From contig NZ_JAGXJN010000005.1 in assembly GCF_019091455.1 (NCBI RefSeq), positions 152,418-216,417 of the forward strand: a stretch of 64,000 nucleotides of DNA, written 5' to 3'. A model generated the notes under the pieces. That model made no database searches, was not told the origin of the DNA, and saw only the letters and a list, made by a program, of their open reading frames with translations. How positions within the stretch are numbered: the stretch's first letter is position 1; each line of letters starts with the position of its first letter. A program made the translations under genes and the position numbers. This document shows positions 45,302 to 54,260 of this stretch, one piece after another. This DNA comes from Chitinophaga sp. GbtcB8. Lineage in GTDB: Bacteria > Bacteroidota > Bacteroidia > Chitinophagales > Chitinophagaceae.

Positions 45302-45315
45302 CGGGTACGTACCCG
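45302..45315. promoter_or_regulatory. Candidate LacI-family operator, perfect palindrome CGGGTACGTACCCG
   Basis: A 14-bp perfect palindrome in the 81-bp gap upstream of the GH28 gene, flanked by T-rich/A-rich sequence. It is closely related to the site at 39169-39182. A LacI-family gene lies 2 kb upstream in the same locus. Confidence 0.65.
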
Positions 45316-45327
45316 TTTTTAATCATT

Positions 45328-47223
45328 TTATTTGTCCGCTGATGTATTTAACACCTGCAGGCAATAGGTTACACTACGGGAAATGGCCTCCCCTTCCGGT
45401 TGTATCTCCAGCTCCAGGGGCCAGGCTTTCAGCGCCGGGTAAGGCGCCCAGTAATGAGCCGCCTCCCGCCCTGCAATCCAGCGCGCTTTACCGGATAAGA
45501 TCCTGAGCGCCCATTGTTTCTGGCCGGCATGGATCAATATGGTACGGTCATCCTTTTGTTCAAAGCTCATACCTGCATATTGTATAATGGGCTCAATCAC
45601 ATGCACTACCGGCCAGGCATCATGCCAGGTAACGGTAATTGTTTTTTGCAGCGCACTGCCGGTGAACAGGTAATTCAGCTGGTACCCTACCCCGCCGGTA
45701 AGCCCGTTCTTATCTTTCAGCTCACCGCTAACATTTACGGTATACTGTTTTTTTGATGTTTCATGAAATGATAAACGGCTGTCAAACTCATACAGGTTAG
45801 TGAAATAACCCGCGCTATCCGTATATTCTATCCTGGGCGTAAGCGGCAGCACACCAGGTGCTTCCGGGAAGCTCATAGGCTCGGGCCGGCTGTATACCGT
45901 AGGGCTGGATGCTGTTATAAAACCATGTCCTGCTGCCCACAGATGGCTGATAGCACCACCATCAGGACGGTACATGTATTTACCTTTAGCGCCTGCCGGG
46001 TCTTTATAACGGTAACCAGTGATCGTAGCCATAAATTGCTGCGTGCGCACTTCAATAACATCCAGCGTGGCAAAGTGTTTTATCCAGCTGCTGCTATCAG
46101 CCGGAATGGCTGCCAAAGGCCGCGTAGCTCTGGTTTCCAGCGTATAGGCCAGCGCCAGGTTCTTGGCTTTGGCAAAGGTGGGATAAATACAGGGCGGCGT
46201 ATTAAACAGCTTCGCATGCTGCGGGCCATAACCTACCAGGCCAGCTATTATATTTTTACGCAGGAATAATAAGTTCCGCAGGGAAGCATTGGCATAACGC
46301 GGATCTTCATCGGCATACAGGCTGAATAAAACCTGGCTGCCATCAGAGGTGGCGCTGCCATAACCTGTCCATTTATTGGAGCGGATACCCCAGGAAGCAT
46401 CCAGCGAACCATCCGGATAAATAAAATATAAATGATTTTTCAACGCTCTTTTTACATAACCATTCACCAATGTATCGGCCGTCAGGCGGGCGTATAGGCC
46501 CAGCCCCCATAACGACATTTCCATATCATAACCCAGGTCCACTCCCATTTTATTGCCATGGCTGCGGCCTCCTTCACCGTTCAGGAAGCCGTCTTCATCC
46601 ATTTTGGCAATGGTTCTGCGGGCCAGCTGCCAAGCTTTTTGCGTATAGGCCTGCTGGTGTAACACCAATCCTGCTTTGGCTAAGGTAGCAGTAGTGGTGG
46701 CTACATAATTAATGCTGGCAAATTCCGGCGTCATTACCCTGTTAAGATAAGCGGCGGCTTTTTCCATGCTGCTGCGCCATTGTGTTTGTTGTGCGGTAGT
46801 TAGCTGCGGGGATAATTTTTCGTAGGCTAATAATAACATTAACAGCTGGTCAGTAGTAGTGCCTGTCCATTCTTCCGGGGTTTCTTTCCAGCTGCCATCT
46901 GCCTGCTGCTGGCGGAAAAGCCAGTCAGCCGCCCGTTTTGCAGCCTGCACATAACGGGCATCACCGGTAATACCAGCACTAATTGCAAACGGGTACACTG
47001 CTTCTGCTGCGCGGGTATGCCATACCTTGCAATGCGCGCACCAGATACCACCGGCATTGCTCCCGGCGCTGTCTGTGGCCTGCCGTTCCAGTAACGCATT
47101 TGTTAAGGTTAGCAGCGTGGCGGCATATTCTTTTTTGGGTGATAGTTCCTGCGCACTGGCCGGAACAGCTATTCCCGGCAACACTGCCAGTAAAAGATAT
47201 ATAAGAACACGGGTCATAAGCAT
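45328..47223 (-). CDS. Secreted toroid-like protein of unknown family
   Basis: A 631-residue protein with a signal peptide (MLMTRVLIYLLLAVLPGIAV, cleavage near PASAQ; M3 at 47217 is an alternative start). Residues ~25-390 are helical, with toroid-like repeats: 'YVQAAKRAADWLFRQQQADG', 'GGRSHGNKMGVDLGYDMEMS' and 'LWGLGLYARLTADTLVNGYV'. Residues ~390-630 are beta-rich ('YTVNVSGELKDKNGLTGGVG', 'TITVTWHDAWPVVHVIEP'). Toroid plus beta-sandwich is the layout of polysaccharide lyases such as heparinase- or chondroitinase-like enzymes, but I see no diagnostic motif. It may provide the unsaturated products that the GH105 enzyme needs (inference). Confidence 0.7.
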   Translation of the reverse strand: MLMTRVLIYLLLAVLPGIAVPASAQELSPKKEYAATLLTLTNALLERQATDSAGSNAGGIWCAHCKVWHTRAAEAVYPFAISAGITGDARYVQAAKRAADWLFRQQQADGSWKETPEEWTGTTTDQLLMLLLAYEKLSPQLTTAQQTQWRSSMEKAAAYLNRVMTPEFASINYVATTTATLAKAGLVLHQQAYTQKAWQLARRTIAKMDEDGFLNGEGGRSHGNKMGVDLGYDMEMSLWGLGLYARLTADTLVNGYVKRALKNHLYFIYPDGSLDASWGIRSNKWTGYGSATSDGSQVLFSLYADEDPRYANASLRNLLFLRKNIIAGLVGYGPQHAKLFNTPPCIYPTFAKAKNLALAYTLETRATRPLAAIPADSSSWIKHFATLDVIEVRTQQFMATITGYRYKDPAGAKGKYMYRPDGGAISHLWAAGHGFITASSPTVYSRPEPMSFPEAPGVLPLTPRIEYTDSAGYFTNLYEFDSRLSFHETSKKQYTVNVSGELKDKNGLTGGVGYQLNYLFTGSALQKTITVTWHDAWPVVHVIEPIIQYAGMSFEQKDDRTILIHAGQKQWALRILSGKARWIAGREAAHYWAPYPALKAWPLELEIQPEGEAISRSVTYCLQVLNTSADK

Positions 47224-47262
47224 TTGCTGTTCATACCTGATGCCTTTATATACCCCTTACCG

Positions 47263-48336
47263 TTAGTTGCGGTAAAAAAGGTAATTCTCCCTGGTGATAA
47301 TATCAATAGGCATCAGGTAGTTTTTCTCAATAACATTGGAATATACCAGGTGTTGAAAAAGCGTCATAATACCCCGGTATCCCTGCTCCTGCGGTTTTTC
47401 GCAGATCAGGAAATCTATATTGTCTGCTTTAAGGTGTTGTACATTATCGGTTGTAAAATCATAACCTAACAAAATAATATCCGTACGGCCGGCAGCTTCC
47501 AGGTAACGGGCCACCAGCGATACACGGGAATTGGTGACAAAGATGGCTCCGATATTTTGTTCCTGTTTGACCAGCTTTGCCAGCTTACGTGATACCCCGG
47601 CGTATTCTGTTTCCTTGGAATCCAGCGTTAGCAGCGGGTTTTCCAGCTTGCGGTCTTTAAAATAAGCCCTGAACCCTTCTTCCTTACGCAGAATGGCGTA
47701 GTTGGTGCTTATTTCCCTGGCTATTTTAGCGATCACTATTTTCTTATCCCGGGCCGTGCAATAGTGTACCAGCTGGGCAGCCAGGTAACCGCTGTGAAAA
47801 CTTTCAGGTCCTATATAACACATGGCATCATAGCCCGGAATATCAGTGTTAATGAGCACATACGGGATCCCGGCTTTTTTGCTATGCTCTGTCAGCTGCA
47901 CCGCCGGATCCGGAAAAGTGGGTGTAAACAAAATGCCCTGCGGTTTAAAACGGATGATCTTTTTCACTTGTTTTTCAAACGTACTTTCATCATTCTGATC
48001 AAAATAAAAGTAGTGAATATTGACCCCGTATTGTTTGATCTCGCTTTCCGCTTTACTGATGCCATCCCTGGGCGCCTGCCAGAACTCTGTTTCCGGGGAT
48101 ATAACCGGCAGCAATACCGCCAGGTTAATAGTGCCGCGGGTGGCCAGTGCCAGGCGTTGCGCCAGTACATTGGGCTGGTATCCCAGCTTATCTATGATAG
48201 CCTGTATCTTCGTTTTGGTTTTTTCCGACACTCCTTCCCTGTTGTGGATCACCCTGTCAACCGTAGCGATGGATACCTGTGCAAGCCTTGCTATTTCCTT
48301 TACGCCGGCAGCAGCTTTGGCATTATTTTTCTTCAT
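47263..48336 (-). CDS. LacI-family transcriptional regulator
   Basis: A 357-residue regulator. The N-terminal HTH is 'GVKEIARLAQVSIATVDRVI' (residues ~11-30), followed by the hinge helix 'QPNVLAQRLALATRG'. The periplasmic-binding-protein-like sensing domain fills the remainder ('GILFTPTFPDPAVQLTEHSK', 'ILLGYDFTTDNVQHLK'). Its place inside the carbohydrate locus and two matching palindromes before the enzyme genes make it the obvious local regulator. The ligand would be a sugar from the imported glycan. The D-R in 'TVDRVIHNREGVS' is the family's usual recognition-helix region. Confidence 0.9.
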   Translation of the reverse strand: MKKNNAKAAAGVKEIARLAQVSIATVDRVIHNREGVSEKTKTKIQAIIDKLGYQPNVLAQRLALATRGTINLAVLLPVISPETEFWQAPRDGISKAESEIKQYGVNIHYFYFDQNDESTFEKQVKKIIRFKPQGILFTPTFPDPAVQLTEHSKKAGIPYVLINTDIPGYDAMCYIGPESFHSGYLAAQLVHYCTARDKKIVIAKIAREISTNYAILRKEEGFRAYFKDRKLENPLLTLDSKETEYAGVSRKLAKLVKQEQNIGAIFVTNSRVSLVARYLEAAGRTDIILLGYDFTTDNVQHLKADNIDFLICEKPQEQGYRGIMTLFQHLVYSNVIEKNYLMPIDIITRENYLFYRN

Positions 48337-48394
48337 AAAGCTTCAAACGTATGTAACAAATATAGAAAAATAATCAGCCGCCCGGTTATTAACG

Positions 48395-49159
48395 TTAGTC
48401 TTTGGCGCTGGTATTCCGCACCTCCCGCTCACCCGTGTGGTCAAAGCCACGCTCCCGCTCAAATTGTATCATGGCTGCAGGCCTGAAGTTGTTAATGAAG
48501 GCACGGCGGCGGTTACCCGTACTGTTACCGCGGCTGTAATGCAGTGTAGCGCCCTGGTGCCATACGCAGGAACCTGCTTTTATTTCTACGGCCACTCCTT
48601 CCCTTTCTTCGGCATCGCACATTAACGCACCACCACCACTGCCGGCCGGCCGGTGTGCGCGAACGGGCTGCCTGTGCGAGCCCGGTACGTACCACATACA
48701 ACCATTCTCTTTCACCGCATCATCCAGCGCTACCCAGCAGCTGGCAGCTCGTGTGTCCGGCATGCTGATCCAATAAGCGCAGTCCTGGTGCCAGGGTGTA
48801 GGCGTATTGGTGAAAGGCGCTTTATCTATCAGCATATCAAAATCCATATCCATATCGTCCCCTAACAGCTCTTTGGCAATAGCCAGCGTTCTTACATGCA
48901 ATACCTCATTCAGCAATGAGGGCAATAACCTGCCCGGTAACATGATCTGGGTAATACGCTCCCGGGTAGCGGAAGACCGGGTGCCATCGGAAAAGCCACC
49001 CAGGTCTGAACGGAACTTACCTGTATTGATCTTATCATCCAGGAATTGCTGGTATATATCCCGGTAATAATTGATCTCGTCCGGTGTCAGCAGATCGTTC
49101 ACTACCAGGTAACCGTCGTGGTTAAAGGCTTCGATCTGGGCTGCGGTAATAACCCCCAT
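48395..49159 (-). CDS. Phytanoyl-CoA-dioxygenase family protein
   Basis: A 254-residue non-haem Fe(II)/2-oxoglutarate-type dioxygenase. The facial triad is visible: H124-x-D126 in 'PWHQDCAYW' and a distal His in 'VWHQGATLHYSRGN', with Arg in 'GNRRRAF' for 2-oxoglutarate. 'SCWVALDDAVKENGCMWYVP' is the family's conserved core. It is first of the fourteen-gene minus-strand run, 58 bp before the LacI gene, and is divergent from an AraC gene. It differs from the PhyH-like protein at 30591 in keeping the Asp. Substrate unknown; a sugar or sugar ether is possible in this context. Confidence 0.88.
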   Translation of the reverse strand: MGVITAAQIEAFNHDGYLVVNDLLTPDEINYYRDIYQQFLDDKINTGKFRSDLGGFSDGTRSSATRERITQIMLPGRLLPSLLNEVLHVRTLAIAKELLGDDMDMDFDMLIDKAPFTNTPTPWHQDCAYWISMPDTRAASCWVALDDAVKENGCMWYVPGSHRQPVRAHRPAGSGGGALMCDAEEREGVAVEIKAGSCVWHQGATLHYSRGNSTGNRRRAFINNFRPAAMIQFERERGFDHTGEREVRNTSAKD

Positions 49160-49180
49160 AATATATTTTTTTTGTCCCTG

Positions 49181-49237
49181 TTCAAATGTACTATTGTATA
49201 TTTAAGAACTATTTCAACATAGTACTTCAATACTATT
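49181..49237. promoter_or_regulatory. Shared promoter region with repeated AATAGTA-type sites
   Basis: TACATTTG on the minus strand (49190-49183) is a perfect -7 box for the dioxygenase gene, about 24 bp before its start. Overlapping it are copies of TACTATT/AACTATT (49189, 49207, 49231) with TTCAA nearby (49181, 49213, 49226). The repeats lie between divergent genes and could be sites for the AraC protein at 49244. Confidence 0.4.
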
Positions 49238-49243
49238 TTATAC

Positions 49244-50146
49244 ATGGCAAAACGTACAGCCTTAGATATTCATTCCACCGCAGAGCGCCATATCATTGAC
49301 TTCCGGCAATGGGGCTGGAAGGATATTGCCGTACTGGGGAAATATCATTACAAGCAAACCCGCAGCTCGCTGGATGCACACTCACACCAGCATATGCTGG
49401 AGATCTGTTTTTGCAGCAAGGGAGAGCAGGTATATAAAGTGAACAAGACCCTGTATAAAATAAAAGGCGGTGAGCTGTTTGTTACCTATCCCGGTGAATT
49501 ACATGGCACCGGCGAATTCCCGGAAGAAAAGGGAGAAATGTACTGGATCATCATTAACATGGATGCTACCCGCAACGGGCGGCGTTTCCTTCATTTTGAC
49601 GGTAAGCTGGCTGCTGAATGGAAGCGGCAGCTGCTACAGCTGCCCCGGCACTTTAAAGGGAACAGCAAGCTGAAAACCACGCTGGAACAGGTATTTCAGC
49701 ATCATGCGCAAAACAGCTCCCTGCTGCACCAGATACATGTGCAGCACCTGCTGGCGGATTTCTTACTGTCTGTGATCAGCTGCTCACAATCTGCTACGGT
49801 ACGCAGGATAGAGGAACGGATGGATAAGATAGATGCCTACATCCACGACCATCTGGATGAACCGGCCGTATTACCCGAGCTGGCCGCGCAGGCAGGTTTA
49901 TCCCTTTCCCGCTTTAAAACCTGGTTTAAAGAAGCTACCGGCACTACCCCGCTGGATTATGTATTAAAGTATAAAATTCAAAAAGCGCAGGAAGCCCTGC
50001 TGAAAGGAAAGCTCTCTATTGCCGGTATTGCCTATGAAACCGGCTTTCAGAATGCACAGTACTTTGCTACGGTCTTTAAACGGTTCACAGGTTTAACACC
50101 CGGCGCGTATAAACAACGTGCAGGCGGTAACGTTAAAAAAAGCTAG
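49244..50146 (+). CDS. AraC-family transcriptional regulator
   Basis: A 300-residue protein with a cupin-type N-terminal domain ('DAHSHQHMLEICFCSKGEQV', 'GGELFVTYPGELHGTGE'), whose His cluster is typical of sugar-responsive AraC sensors. The C-terminal domain has 'VLPELAAQAGLSLSRFKTWF' and 'GIAYETGFQNAQYFATVFKR'. It is divergent from the large carbohydrate locus, separated by 84 bp holding repeated sites, so it probably controls that locus alongside LacI, or its own promoter. Confidence 0.9.
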   Translation: MAKRTALDIHSTAERHIIDFRQWGWKDIAVLGKYHYKQTRSSLDAHSHQHMLEICFCSKGEQVYKVNKTLYKIKGGELFVTYPGELHGTGEFPEEKGEMYWIIINMDATRNGRRFLHFDGKLAAEWKRQLLQLPRHFKGNSKLKTTLEQVFQHHAQNSSLLHQIHVQHLLADFLLSVISCSQSATVRRIEERMDKIDAYIHDHLDEPAVLPELAAQAGLSLSRFKTWFKEATGTTPLDYVLKYKIQKAQEALLKGKLSIAGIAYETGFQNAQYFATVFKRFTGLTPGAYKQRAGGNVKKS

Positions 50147-50260
50147 TGGCCGGTTTGGGATGGCGGAGCCTGCCCTGCTCCATGCTGGTAATATCTAAGT
50201 TTTTATAACTGTTATGAGATTAGCGCTTTTCTGAGTATTTTAGAACAAAGCGTTCCCACC

Positions 50261-51811
50261 ATGAAGCAACTATATTTACTGGTACTTTCCCTCTGCGGTA
50301 TAACGGTATCGGCTATAGCCAAACCATTGCCCCGTATTGCCATTACCGGGCTGGCTATAGAATCCAGCACCTTTTCACCCGCATTAACCAATGAAGCCGC
50401 ATTCCATGCAAAATATGGTGAGCAGATCTTTACCTCTTACCCGTTCTTTGCACCTGATTCCTCCTTGCGGAAACAGGCCTTGTGGCTGCCTGCAGTAATG
50501 GGCCGCTCCTTACCCGGCGGCGCAGTTACACGCGAAGCATATGAATCATTAGTAAAACAAACACTGGAAGCGCTGAAAAAGAACATGCCCTATGATGGAT
50601 TGTTCTTTGATATACATGGCGCCATGAGCGTGGTAGGGCTGGATGATCCGGAAGGAGATCTTATTACCCGCATCCGCGCAGTGATAGGCAAACAAACGCT
50701 CATCTCCACCTCCATGGACCTGCATGGCAATGTATCCTGGCGGCTGGCGGAAAATACAGACCTCATTACCTGTTACCGTATGGCGCCGCATGAAGATGCC
50801 ATGGAAACCAAACGGCGCGCTGTAAGCAACCTGCTGGAAAGGCTGGAAAGCGGTAAAGGCAAACCGGCATATAAAGCCTGGATCCCCATTCCAATACTGC
50901 TGCCCGGCGAAAAAACAAGCACCCGTATAGAGCCCGGTAAAACCGTGTATAAGGCTGTGGCCCCGGCTTCCAGGCAACCGGGTGTTATTGATGCCGCCAT
51001 CTGGATCGGTTATGCCTGGGCCGATGAACCGCGTAACCATGGCGTAGTAATGGTAACCGGCGATGATAAGGCAGCAGTGACCAGCACTGCGGAGCAGCTG
51101 GCAAAAGGCTTTTGGAATGCCCGTAAGGATTTTGCTTTTGTAGCGCCCACCGGCGATCTCAAAGAATGTTTGGATAAAGCGCTGGCCAGCGATAAACATC
51201 CGTTTATGATCAGCGATTCCGGCGATAACCCTACGGCCGGCGGCGCAGGGGATGTTACCTGGACCATTACCCAGATCTTAGCGCGGCCTGAATTTAAAAA
51301 TGAGAACGGCCCTGCATTGATTTATGCTTCCATACCCGGCCCTGAGCTGGTGCAGCAAGCCCTTACAGCTGGTGTTGGCGGCCATGTGGATGGTTATGCC
51401 GGCGCAAAGGTAGATGCACGTTATGCACCGCCCGTACATTTGGTCGGCACCGTTACCGCTATTAAAAAAGGCGATAAGGATGCGGAGGTAGAAGTAGTGG
51501 TAAAGGTGGGCAGTGTAAGCGTGATCGTTACCCGGAAAAGAAAACCCTATCATAAGGAAAAGGATTTTACCGACCTGGACCTGCAGCCCCGCAAAGCGGC
51601 TATTGTAGTGGTAAAGATCGGTTACCTGGAACCGGACCTGTATAATATGCGGGCTGACTGGTTACTTTCTTTAACACCGGGTGGTGTGGACCAGGACCTG
51701 GAACGCCTGGGTTATAAACGTATTCAACGGCCCATGTTCCCATTGGATAAAGATATGCCTGAACCGGATCTTACAGCGAAGCTGGTACCGGCATCGGATA
51801 AGGCGAAGTAG
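50261..51811 (+). CDS. M81-family metallopeptidase (MlrC-like), secreted
   Basis: A 516-residue protein with signal peptide MKQLYLLVLSLCGITVSAIA. It fits the M81 (microcystinase C-like) family: 'ITGLAIESSTFSPALTNEAA' at the start of the mature part, 'GLFFDIHGAMSVVG' and 'TSMDLHGNVSW', whose Asp/His residues are the predicted zinc ligands, and 'SGDNPTAGGAGDVTW' in the middle. MlrC cleaves linear microcystin, but most family members have unknown peptide-like substrates. It is a single gene with about 115 bp on either side. Confidence 0.88.
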   Translation: MKQLYLLVLSLCGITVSAIAKPLPRIAITGLAIESSTFSPALTNEAAFHAKYGEQIFTSYPFFAPDSSLRKQALWLPAVMGRSLPGGAVTREAYESLVKQTLEALKKNMPYDGLFFDIHGAMSVVGLDDPEGDLITRIRAVIGKQTLISTSMDLHGNVSWRLAENTDLITCYRMAPHEDAMETKRRAVSNLLERLESGKGKPAYKAWIPIPILLPGEKTSTRIEPGKTVYKAVAPASRQPGVIDAAIWIGYAWADEPRNHGVVMVTGDDKAAVTSTAEQLAKGFWNARKDFAFVAPTGDLKECLDKALASDKHPFMISDSGDNPTAGGAGDVTWTITQILARPEFKNENGPALIYASIPGPELVQQALTAGVGGHVDGYAGAKVDARYAPPVHLVGTVTAIKKGDKDAEVEVVVKVGSVSVIVTRKRKPYHKEKDFTDLDLQPRKAAIVVVKIGYLEPDLYNMRADWLLSLTPGGVDQDLERLGYKRIQRPMFPLDKDMPEPDLTAKLVPASDKAK

Positions 51812-51933
51812 CATCAACTGCCAACCGCTCCGCGAACTGTGGACCATGGACCGTTTTAATTACGTAAATTTAACTTTAGTTAAAACTTCTTACCTTTTAT
51901 TTCATCACCTTTACATCCATAAAATCATACAAT

Positions 51934-52359
51934 ATGAAAAGAACAGCAAATGCCCACTGGACGGGCAATCTCAAAGAAGGCAAAGGAGAAATATCTACAC
52001 AAAGCACCGTATTGAATAAAACGCAGTACTCCTTCAATACCCGTTTTGGCGATGGTGTAGGCACCAACCCTGAAGAGCTGCTGGGCGCCTCTCATGCAGG
52101 ATGTTTTACAATGGCCGTGAGCGCTGCGCTTACCCAGGCTGGTTTTACCGCCGGTACCCTGGATACCAAAGCTACCGTAGAGCTGGATCCTGCTGCAGGT
52201 CCCAAGATCACCAATATAAAGCTGGAGCTGACTGCTTCTAAAATTGAAGGTGTATCTGAAGAGCAGTTTAAAACCATTGCCAATGGCGCTAAAGAGAATT
52301 GCCCCATTTCAAAAGCGCTGAGCGCTACCCCCATCACCCTGGAAGTAACTTATCAATAA
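51934..52359 (+). CDS. OsmC-family peroxidase
   Basis: A 141-residue protein with the two redox cysteines: C57 in '[14 protein letters not shown]' and C123 in 'ENCPISKAL', spaced as in OsmC/Ohr. OsmC reduces organic hydroperoxides with dithiol cofactors such as lipoyl proteins. The '[13 protein letters not shown]' motif is typical of OsmC. A TTAAC-TTTA-GTTAA inverted repeat lies at 51870-51883, about 50 bp upstream. Confidence 0.93.
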   Translation: MKRTANAHWTGNLKEGKGEISTQSTVLNKTQYSFNTRFGDGVGTNPEELLGASHAGCFTMAVSAALTQAGFTAGTLDTKATVELDPAAGPKITNIKLELTASKIEGVSEEQFKTIANGAKENCPISKALSATPITLEVTYQ

Positions 52360-52385
52360 TATTTCCGCTACCAGGAAAAAAGAAA

Positions 52386-52417
52386 TTGCCCGGCCTGCAT
52401 GAATGCGGACCGGGCAA
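52386..52417 (+). terminator. Hairpin after the OsmC gene
   Basis: TTGCCCGG (52386-52393) pairs with CCGGGCAA (52410-52417), with an inner stem CC/GG and GCAT/ATGC. No long U-run follows on the plus strand, so termination would be weak; it may be a bidirectional or Rho-assisted element. Confidence 0.5.
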
Positions 52418-52489
52418 ATGCTTTATAAAATAATGGTTATATTTATACGTAGCAGTCCCTGCCCGGATTGATCAATGAAGGAGTAAAAG

Positions 52490-53749
52490 ATGTCAAAGCA
52501 GAGTAGCCTGTCAAAAGATATTGAGAAAGTAAACCAGATCCCGATCGTATCTACGATGCTGGAAGTAATTTGCCGCACAACCGGAATGGGGTTTGCTGCT
52601 ATTGCACGGGTAACCACTGAGCGGTGGATTGCCTGCAGTGTGCGGGACGAAATTCAATTTGGCCTGGAACGCGGCGGCGAGCTGGAAATAAGCACTACCA
52701 TCTGTAATGAAATAAGAGAACACCGGCAGCCGGTGGTGATCGATCATGTAGCGGAAGATGCGCTGTATGCCAACCATCATACCCCTAAGCAATACAGGTT
52801 TCAGAGTTATATTTCCATACCGATTTTCCTGAAGAACGGCGCTTTCTTTGGCACGTTATGCGCCATAGATCCTAAACCGGCCCAGTTAAAGAATACAAAG
52901 ACCATTGGCATGTTCAACCTGTTCGCAGAGCTGATCGCCTTTCACCTGCATAGCCTGGACCTGATGGAACAAAGCAATGCCGCCCTGGTAGAGCTGAACC
53001 GGCAGCTCACCAATTCAATGGACGAGAACCGCCAATACAATTACATTTCCCATCATAACCTGCAGGAACCGCTGCGGAAGATCCGCATATTCAGTGATAT
53101 GCTGATGAATACTACGGCTACGCTGCCGGAAACTGATAAAACAAAAGACCTTGCGTTAAAGATCAACACCAGCGCACAAAGGTTTTCTATGATGATCAAG
53201 GATCTCTCCGAATATTCAGAGCTGAATGATAAGGATATCCTGTTTGAGGAAGCAGACCTCAATAAGATCATCAGGGATGTATGTGCACAGCTGCAGCCAC
53301 AGCTCACCATCAGGCAGGCGCTTTTTAGTGCGGATGTGCTGCCTGTAATACCGGCGCTGCCGCTGCAAATGGAGCAGCTTTTTTATCACCTGGTACATAA
53401 TGCGCTGAAGTTTTCCAAAAGGAATATAACGCCGGTGATTCATGTTTCTGCCACAGCGCTGTCCCCGGACCACAGCACCCACCTGCCTGCATTAAAGTCT
53501 GGCAGCAGTTATTTTGAGATCCGCATAACAGATAATGGAATTGGTATTGACGCACCGCAGCTGGAAAAGATCTTTGATATTTTTTCCCAGCTCTCCTATA
53601 ATGAATATCCTGGCGGCTTTGGCATAGGCCTTGCCTATTGCCGTAAAATAGTCCGCAACCACCGGGGTATTATTTCTGCCCAGTCCGAACCCGGTAAAGG
53701 AACTACGTTTTCCATCATTCTGCCGGCTGGCCTGCCCGTTCATCATTAG
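52490..53749 (+). CDS. GAF-domain sensor histidine kinase
   Basis: A 419-residue cytoplasmic kinase with no membrane segment. Residues ~15-160 are a GAF domain ('TTERWIACSVRDEIQFGLER', 'ISIPIFLKNGAFFGTLCAID'). A helical linker leads to the H-box 'YISHHNLQEPLRKIRIFSDM' with H188, where most relatives of the phytochrome-like group read SHDLQEPL. The ATPase domain has 'HNALKFSKRN' (N box), 'ITDNGIGIDAPQLEKIF' (G1) and 'GGFGIGLAYCRKIV' (G2). It is followed at 77 bp by a single-domain response regulator, its likely partner. Confidence 0.92.
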   Translation: MSKQSSLSKDIEKVNQIPIVSTMLEVICRTTGMGFAAIARVTTERWIACSVRDEIQFGLERGGELEISTTICNEIREHRQPVVIDHVAEDALYANHHTPKQYRFQSYISIPIFLKNGAFFGTLCAIDPKPAQLKNTKTIGMFNLFAELIAFHLHSLDLMEQSNAALVELNRQLTNSMDENRQYNYISHHNLQEPLRKIRIFSDMLMNTTATLPETDKTKDLALKINTSAQRFSMMIKDLSEYSELNDKDILFEEADLNKIIRDVCAQLQPQLTIRQALFSADVLPVIPALPLQMEQLFYHLVHNALKFSKRNITPVIHVSATALSPDHSTHLPALKSGSSYFEIRITDNGIGIDAPQLEKIFDIFSQLSYNEYPGGFGIGLAYCRKIVRNHRGIISAQSEPGKGTTFSIILPAGLPVHH

Positions 53750-53826
53750 TACCGGCAGCTGCTGTTGATAATTACAACGGAAGTGGCTAACTTTTAATTT
53801 ATTGCTCACTACAATTGCATAAGCTT

Positions 53827-54258
53827 ATGCCGTTAAATGGACCTGTTCTCATCATCGACAATGACCTGGAAGACCAGGAATTTATTTCGGCCATACTGAA
53901 GGAAATAGATCCGGCCATTAACACCCACTGCTTTCATGATGGGCAGGATGCGCTGGATTACCTGCTTATAACCACCCAGCAGCCTTTCCTGATCCTTTGC
54001 GATGTTAAAATGGAAGGCATGAACGGGCTGGAATTACGTGCCCACATAAACAACAATGAATTCCTCAGGAAAAAATCTATCCCCTTTGTATTTCTGAGTG
54101 ATTATGCCACGCAGGAAAATGTGAATAAGGCATATGATCTCACCGTACAGGGATTTTTTGAAAAAGCCAATACCCATAACGGCCTTAGAGTGCAGCTGGA
54201 CCTGATCGTTAAATACTGGAAATCCTGCATGCACCCTAACCGTTATTTTATCAGCTGA
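53827..54258 (+). CDS. Single-domain response regulator
   Basis: A 143-residue receiver domain with no output. Start at 53827 (MPLNGPVLIIDNDLED); a TTG at 53815 is less likely. The acidic pocket is in 'IIDNDLEDQEF', the phosphoacceptor Asp in 'ILCDVKMEGMNG', the switch Ser in 'FLSDYA', and the conserved Lys in 'FFEKANTH'. It resembles Rcp1-type regulators that pair with phytochrome-like kinases, in keeping with the upstream GAF kinase. It ends 2 bp from the convergent DinB gene. Confidence 0.9.
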   Translation: MPLNGPVLIIDNDLEDQEFISAILKEIDPAINTHCFHDGQDALDYLLITTQQPFLILCDVKMEGMNGLELRAHINNNEFLRKKSIPFVFLSDYATQENVNKAYDLTVQGFFEKANTHNGLRVQLDLIVKYWKSCMHPNRYFIS

Positions 54259-54260
54259 TG

